Source of the DNA: Leptospira kirschneri serovar Cynopteri str. 3522 CT
GTDB taxonomy: Bacteria > Spirochaetota > Leptospiria > Leptospirales > Leptospiraceae
NCBI RefSeq assembly: GCF_000243695.2
Contig: NZ_AHMN02000007.1
Coordinates: 258,501 to 322,500, forward strand
Length of the DNA stretch: 64,000 bases
Direction: 5' to 3'
Below, piece by piece: positions 59,697 to 64,000 of this stretch (the first letter of the stretch is position 1; every line of letters starts with the position of its first letter). Below the pieces are notes generated by a model that did no database searches, had not been told where the DNA came from, and saw nothing but the letters and a program-made list of their open reading frames with translations. Made by a program: the position numbers and the translations under genes.

Positions 59697-60485
59697 TTAG
59701 AATTTTCTAATATTTTTCTTCCAAGAAGAAATTTTCTTCTGTGGTTGTTTAGGGATTTTTTTAGAAACCTTTTTTTGCTTTTTGTCGGACGTGGATAAGC
59801 CCGGAAGTTTCATTCCGGAAATAGTATATGCAAGTTCGATTAATTCTTCCAGACCAAGAACGTCCATGATATGAATGTTTTTTTCAAAACCGAGGGTTCT
59901 TAAAAAGACTAATAGGTTTTGAACACCAAACGCTTCGATCAATTTGGGAATATCTCCGATTCCTCTTTTACGAACCCAAGCTCCGGATTGTTTAGGGGTC
60001 AATTCTCGGACGATAGGAATCAATTCAATGGTAGGAACTTTTAACGAAAGTTCAATGAAGTTTTGAATACCCACTTCGTTTAACAATTCGATGGATTTTT
60101 GTGTTCCTATATTTTTTAAAAGTTCGGTGGCGGATTCTTTACCGGTTTTCAAGGACATTTCTGCAATGAATTTAGCGGGAATCGAAGTGGACAATAAGAC
60201 GAGATCATCCATAGGAATACTATTTGCGAAATACGTAATGTCTTCCGGGGGAATTTTCGAAATAAGATCGACTAACGTTTCTTCCGAAATGCGATTTAAA
60301 AATTCTATGATCGTTTTCTCATCCAGATTCTGGCTGATATAAAGAAGATTTTTATGATCCACTTTTTCGGAAAGAGAGTATAACTTTTCATAACCTAAGG
60401 AACGAAATAGTTGAAAGGATTTACCGGTTCCTAGTTTATCCAGATATTCCAAAGCTTTGCCGATTTGGTTGATTACTTTTTTCAT
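59697..60485 (-). CDS. Alpha-helical repeat protein of unknown function
   Basis: 262 residues made of repeated helical units of about 30 residues (for example EETLVDLISKIPPEDITYF, then DDLVLLSTSIPAKFIAEM) like the HEAT-like N-domain of MgtE. A very Lys-rich C-terminus (KKQKKVSKKIPKQPQKK) may bind nucleic acid or membrane. It overlaps the upstream gene by 4 bases. No enzyme motif. Confidence 0.65.
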   Translation of the reverse strand: MKKVINQIGKALEYLDKLGTGKSFQLFRSLGYEKLYSLSEKVDHKNLLYISQNLDEKTIIEFLNRISEETLVDLISKIPPEDITYFANSIPMDDLVLLSTSIPAKFIAEMSLKTGKESATELLKNIGTQKSIELLNEVGIQNFIELSLKVPTIELIPIVRELTPKQSGAWVRKRGIGDIPKLIEAFGVQNLLVFLRTLGFEKNIHIMDVLGLEELIELAYTISGMKLPGLSTSDKKQKKVSKKIPKQPQKKISSWKKNIRKF

Positions 60486-61393
60486 CCGAGTACGTCCTCT
60501 AAAAGGCCGGCAATCAGTTCAGTCAGAGGTTTTTGTTTATGAATGGCGAGAATGTTTTCGGCGGTGGTTTTAGAGATGGAGTCTCTAAAAAGAATATATT
60601 CTTTTTCGGAATAACCTAAAAATTCTTTTAGAGTTTCTCCTCTGTATTCATTTAGGACGGCGTCTCTAAGATTTTCGTAGAATTTTTCCAAATTTTTTTC
60701 TAAAATGGGATCTTTAGAAATCGTTTTCTTGAGTTCTTCCAGATGTTTTCTAAAGTCGGAAGATTCTAAATGACCTAAATCGGAAAAACCGGTTTGAAAA
60801 AGAATTTTCAACGTGTTAGAAATAAAAATTTTACCAGTTTCACTTTCGGAAGAGTTGTGAATCAACTCCGCGATCTTTTCGGTAAAACCCGGAAGTAAAG
60901 TGGAAAGGAAACCTGAGATTTGTTTTTCAAAACCAGCAGCTTGAAACATACCCGCCAGAGGATTGAGTTTTTTATTAAATTCTAATAATATTTTTTCTAA
61001 ACCTAAAGAAAACATCTCTTGGACGGGAGATTGATTTAGAATTTTCATCAGAAAAAATTTGGACGGAGCCGCTACGGTTCCGGTGGCGAATTTTAAAATC
61101 GCTTCTTGAGTTTCCAAATTCATAACATCCGAAGCGGAGCGAAAAGGAAAGGTATCTTGAATATTGATTTCTTTTAATATGATTTTAATCTTATCTTCCG
61201 GAATTTTGACACCATTTAAGGATTCCAAAGAAAAAGAAACTTTCTCGGGCATTAGTTCTTTGAGAGTGGAATTAAAGAGTAAATCTAAGATTCGATGGAT
61301 ACTTTTCTGTAATTTCTCCGAATCTTCGATCCAAATTTTTGCCGCGGATCGATATTCTCTTTTTGAGGAAAATAACCGCTTCCAAAAACCCAT
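60482..61393 (-). CDS. Helical protein of unknown function, middle gene of an acyltransferase operon
   Basis: 303 residues, predicted all-helical, with no signal peptide or membrane helix. The start MGFWKRLFSSKREY is basic and aromatic, suggesting peripheral membrane binding. It begins 20 bases after the PlsC-like gene and overlaps the next gene (ATGA). Confidence 0.65.
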   Translation of the reverse strand: MGFWKRLFSSKREYRSAAKIWIEDSEKLQKSIHRILDLLFNSTLKELMPEKVSFSLESLNGVKIPEDKIKIILKEINIQDTFPFRSASDVMNLETQEAILKFATGTVAAPSKFFLMKILNQSPVQEMFSLGLEKILLEFNKKLNPLAGMFQAAGFEKQISGFLSTLLPGFTEKIAELIHNSSESETGKIFISNTLKILFQTGFSDLGHLESSDFRKHLEELKKTISKDPILEKNLEKFYENLRDAVLNEYRGETLKEFLGYSEKEYILFRDSISKTTAENILAIHKQKPLTELIAGLLEDVLG

Positions 61394-61413
61394 TTTGATT
61401 TCGTATCCTTGAT

Positions 61414-62556
61414 TTAAATTAAAGAAACAAAAATTTTGTCCAGCTCAGACTTATGATAAGTAAGCTGATTTGAGTGATACAGAAGTATATTTCTTTTTTT
61501 TAAATTTCTAATATCTCCTTCTTGCTGAACCAGTTTTTCGGTTCCGAGCACCTCTCCGTTTCCGTTCAATTGCAGAAGTTTACTTTCCAACCCTTTTTTT
61601 AAAATGTTCTGAAACGTATCTTCCAAATGAGATGAGAACAACTTTCCAGAAACGTGAATTTCTTTTCCTTTTCTTTTGATTTCTGCGGCAAAGTTTTGCA
61701 ACCGTTTAAAAAGTACTTCCTTGCCGACCGCTGCTTCGGTACTCAGTCGCATTAAAATCATCGAAAGAAGATTGCCGGGAGTAACTACATAATTCTTTCC
61801 TAATCTTTCCTTTACGATGTTGATCACTTCGTCGCTATTTGCATTTTCGGGAATATCGAAATTCTCTCCGTAGGCGATATGGAGTTGTGTTTTTTTTGCA
61901 GAGATATAATCGTATGTGAGGGTGAACGAAATAAAATGAACGTCTTTAATTTTTGTGCGAATAAAATAGACCCCTTTTTTGATCTGATTTAGATAACCGT
62001 CGTGATTGTAGGTTCCTTCCGGAAATAAAAAAAGATTTCTACCGGAAGAAACTCTCTCGATTAAAGAATTCCATTCTTGGTCGACCATGTTTCTGAGTTC
62101 TCCACTTTTTAGAAGTTCTCTAGCGTTGTCTCGAAACGGACGTTTGACTGGGAAACATCCAATGTATTTTAAGAAAATCGGAATTAGATTTGTTTTATCA
62201 ATCATTCCTAAAATCAGTTTTAAAGTACCTTTAGGTCTAAATTCTTTGACTAAAAAATCTTTTTTTAGAATGTCTTCTCTTGCGGGAATTGCAAATTTAA
62301 TTTTCGGTTGAACTATCCTATGGATTACTGAGAGAGCGGGAACGTCCCCTTCTTCAACGTGATTTCCCATAATGACGGTAGGATAGGGGGCTCGTAAAAT
62401 TTTATCATGATTGTTTTGAGAAAAATATTCTTCGATAGAATCAAAAAAAATACCCGTAGTTTTATATACGATACCGATCAGCCAGTTATAAGTATTTGTG
62501 GAATGAACAATTTGGGACGTATTTAAATTTTTGTCGATAACTGAGTTCTCTTGCAT
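61414..62556 (-). CDS. PlsC-type acyltransferase
   Basis: 380 residues. The family motifs H-x4-D (NHVEEGDVP), a block with the CFPVKRPFRDNA segment, and FPEGTYN are in order. It probably acylates a lysophospholipid or glycerol-3-phosphate. The C-terminal 150 residues are an extra domain of unknown role. It is the first gene of a three-gene operon. Confidence 0.85.
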   Translation of the reverse strand: MQENSVIDKNLNTSQIVHSTNTYNWLIGIVYKTTGIFFDSIEEYFSQNNHDKILRAPYPTVIMGNHVEEGDVPALSVIHRIVQPKIKFAIPAREDILKKDFLVKEFRPKGTLKLILGMIDKTNLIPIFLKYIGCFPVKRPFRDNARELLKSGELRNMVDQEWNSLIERVSSGRNLFLFPEGTYNHDGYLNQIKKGVYFIRTKIKDVHFISFTLTYDYISAKKTQLHIAYGENFDIPENANSDEVINIVKERLGKNYVVTPGNLLSMILMRLSTEAAVGKEVLFKRLQNFAAEIKRKGKEIHVSGKLFSSHLEDTFQNILKKGLESKLLQLNGNGEVLGTEKLVQQEGDIRNLKKRNILLYHSNQLTYHKSELDKIFVSLI

Positions 62557-62606
62557 GTAACCCTTGTCATTTTGGAATACAAGATAAACTAAGAAAGGAA
62601 TCGTTT

Positions 62607-63746
62607 CTAGTCTACTACAATCCTGGGAATGGATTCGCTGATTCTGGTTATGATCTCATAGTTAATTGTATGAGATCTATCTGCTAAATCGTCTACAGTG
62701 ATAGATTCTTCTCCGTCTTGTCCGATGATTGTTACGATACTACCTACTTCCGCGCCAGGAATATGAGTAACGTCTAACATAGTCATATTCATACAAATAC
62801 GGCCGATGATTCTGGCTTTTTTGCCAAGAACCAACATATCACCGTTACTAGAAAGTTTTCGATCCAGACCTTCGTAATAACCAACAGGAATAATAGCAAC
62901 TTTTGTAGGATACGAGGTTTGAAATGTGGAACCGTAACCGATATAACTGTCAACGGGATGATTTTGGATATGAGCGATCCTGGACTTCCAAGAAAGAATG
63001 GGGTTCAGTTGAAAATTTTTATTTCCGGTAAGGTTTAAAGAAAGTCTGGTCTGGATACTAGGCCAAAGACCGTACAAAGAAATACCAATTCGTACCATAT
63101 CAACGTGAGCGTTTGGAAACAGCATCGTAGAAGCGGAGGCGCAAGCATGTCGGATTAAATTATTATAACCGAAGGACTTAGCAAGAAAAATTGCTTCTTC
63201 GAACTTTTGAATCTGCATAAGAGAATATTTATGTTCTAATACATCTTCCGTGCTGGCAAAATGGGTGCAGATCCCGTCGAGTGAAATTCCTGCATTTTTC
63301 AATTCGCCTAACGTGTGTTTTAAGATTTCTCCGTGGTTACCTAATCTACCCATACCGGTATCGATTTTAAGATGAAGTTTAGGAGCAGGTAAAAAGGAAG
63401 AAAGTATGCGAGCTGTTTCCGGTCTTGAAAAAACGATCCAGAAATTAGGATCGGATAACACATCCTTTCTTTTTTCCGGATTTTGAATTTCTCCCATGAT
63501 CAAAATTGGGATTTTAGGATCGATGTTACGTATGAGAAGTGCTTCTTCGATCGAATTGACCCCGATGCGTGAAATCCCCGCTTCGATACAAAGTCTGGTC
63601 ATCGGTTCGATACCGTGACCGTATGCGTTGGATTTTAAAATTGCGGTCAATGTAGAGTTGGGGCGTAGAATGGATCGAAAGCTATCTAAATTGTTACTCA
63701 GAGAACGTTTCGAAATTTCAATCCAGGAAGAATAGGTATCTTTCAT
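62607..63746 (-). CDS. alr: Alanine racemase
   Basis: 379 residues from ATG 63746, where the family N-terminus starts (SSWIEISKRSLSNNL). The PLP lysine is K38 (AILKSNAYGHG). The second catalytic tyrosine lies in the DSYIGYGSTF segment. D-alanine for peptidoglycan. The frame is open a further 57 codons upstream, but those codons lack similarity and are covered by the divergent gene at 63860. Confidence 0.93.
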   Translation of the reverse strand: MKDTYSSWIEISKRSLSNNLDSFRSILRPNSTLTAILKSNAYGHGIEPMTRLCIEAGISRIGVNSIEEALLIRNIDPKIPILIMGEIQNPEKRKDVLSDPNFWIVFSRPETARILSSFLPAPKLHLKIDTGMGRLGNHGEILKHTLGELKNAGISLDGICTHFASTEDVLEHKYSLMQIQKFEEAIFLAKSFGYNNLIRHACASASTMLFPNAHVDMVRIGISLYGLWPSIQTRLSLNLTGNKNFQLNPILSWKSRIAHIQNHPVDSYIGYGSTFQTSYPTKVAIIPVGYYEGLDRKLSSNGDMLVLGKKARIIGRICMNMTMLDVTHIPGAEVGSIVTIIGQDGEESITVDDLADRSHTINYEIITRISESIPRIVVD

Positions 63747-63756
63747 TGAACTACTA

Positions 63757-63798
<42 letters not shown>

Positions 63799-63849
63799 AA
63801 CTGGATTGAAAAACAAAACGTTCCTGAAGGAATGTGCGAGAACTCATCG

Positions 63850-64000
<151 letters not shown>

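Overview
This window looks like part of the second (small) chromosome of a pathogenic Leptospira of the L. interrogans type. The DNA is AT-rich, and non-ATG starts (TTG, GTG, one CTG) are frequent. Two families that I associate with leptospires are present, a DUF1564 protein and the HemKR two-component system. The gene content matches what is known of leptospiral chromosome II: a complete heme biosynthesis cluster, asd, metF, aconitase and a rep-parB-parA block. The species cannot be fixed from the sequence alone. I saw no rRNA, tRNA, CRISPR array or intact insertion sequence. Layout: 0.2-14 kb holds heme biosynthesis. hemH is on the plus strand. The opposite strand carries a tightly overlapping operon in the order hemA, hemCD (fusion), hemB, hemL, hemK-hemR (sensor kinase and regulator), hemE, hemN, a membrane protein and hemY. 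A direct repeat TGACA-N6-TGACA, the HemR box, lies in the hemA promoter. A small cysteine-rich membrane protein gene runs divergently from it, followed by a HAD phosphatase. 14-17 kb is rich in dispersed intergenic repeats around a DUF1564 gene and mqnD (menaquinone by the futalosine route). 17-18 kb is metF. 18-24 kb is the replication and partition region: a discoidin/phage-fibre-like protein with eight 32-residue repeats, a putative replication initiator with a highly structured leader, parB, parA, and two 16-bp palindromes that resemble parS. Most genes left of this point run leftward and more than half of those right of it run rightward, as expected around an origin. 24-28.5 kb holds a degenerate NtrC-like regulator and unknown genes specific to this locus. 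29-40 kb carries an MBOAT O-acyltransferase and an SGNH-like partner, asd, a large unknown protein, pyruvate kinase and a lipoprotein. 40-48 kb is a mix of small membrane proteins, a YqjD/YqjE-like stress operon, pterin carbinolamine dehydratase, an orphan OmpR-type regulator and a STAS protein. 48-64 kb has epmA, an OmpA-domain protein, aconitase, a TetR regulator with a likely operator, a lytic transglycosylase, an unusual histidine kinase with a substrate-binding-protein-like input domain, a three-gene operon with a PlsC-like acyltransferase, and alanine racemase. The intergenic regions carry several layers of repeats: islands whose ends match TTAACGTGAG, arrays of a 14-bp motif GTRGGAACTNNYAC, two 99-bp MITE-like elements, and a long repeat present once in each orientation (15.1 and 59.3 kb). 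The most interesting parts are the rep leader (nested inverted repeat, possible leader peptide, opposite-strand terminator), the parS-like palindromes, and the modular repeat islands.
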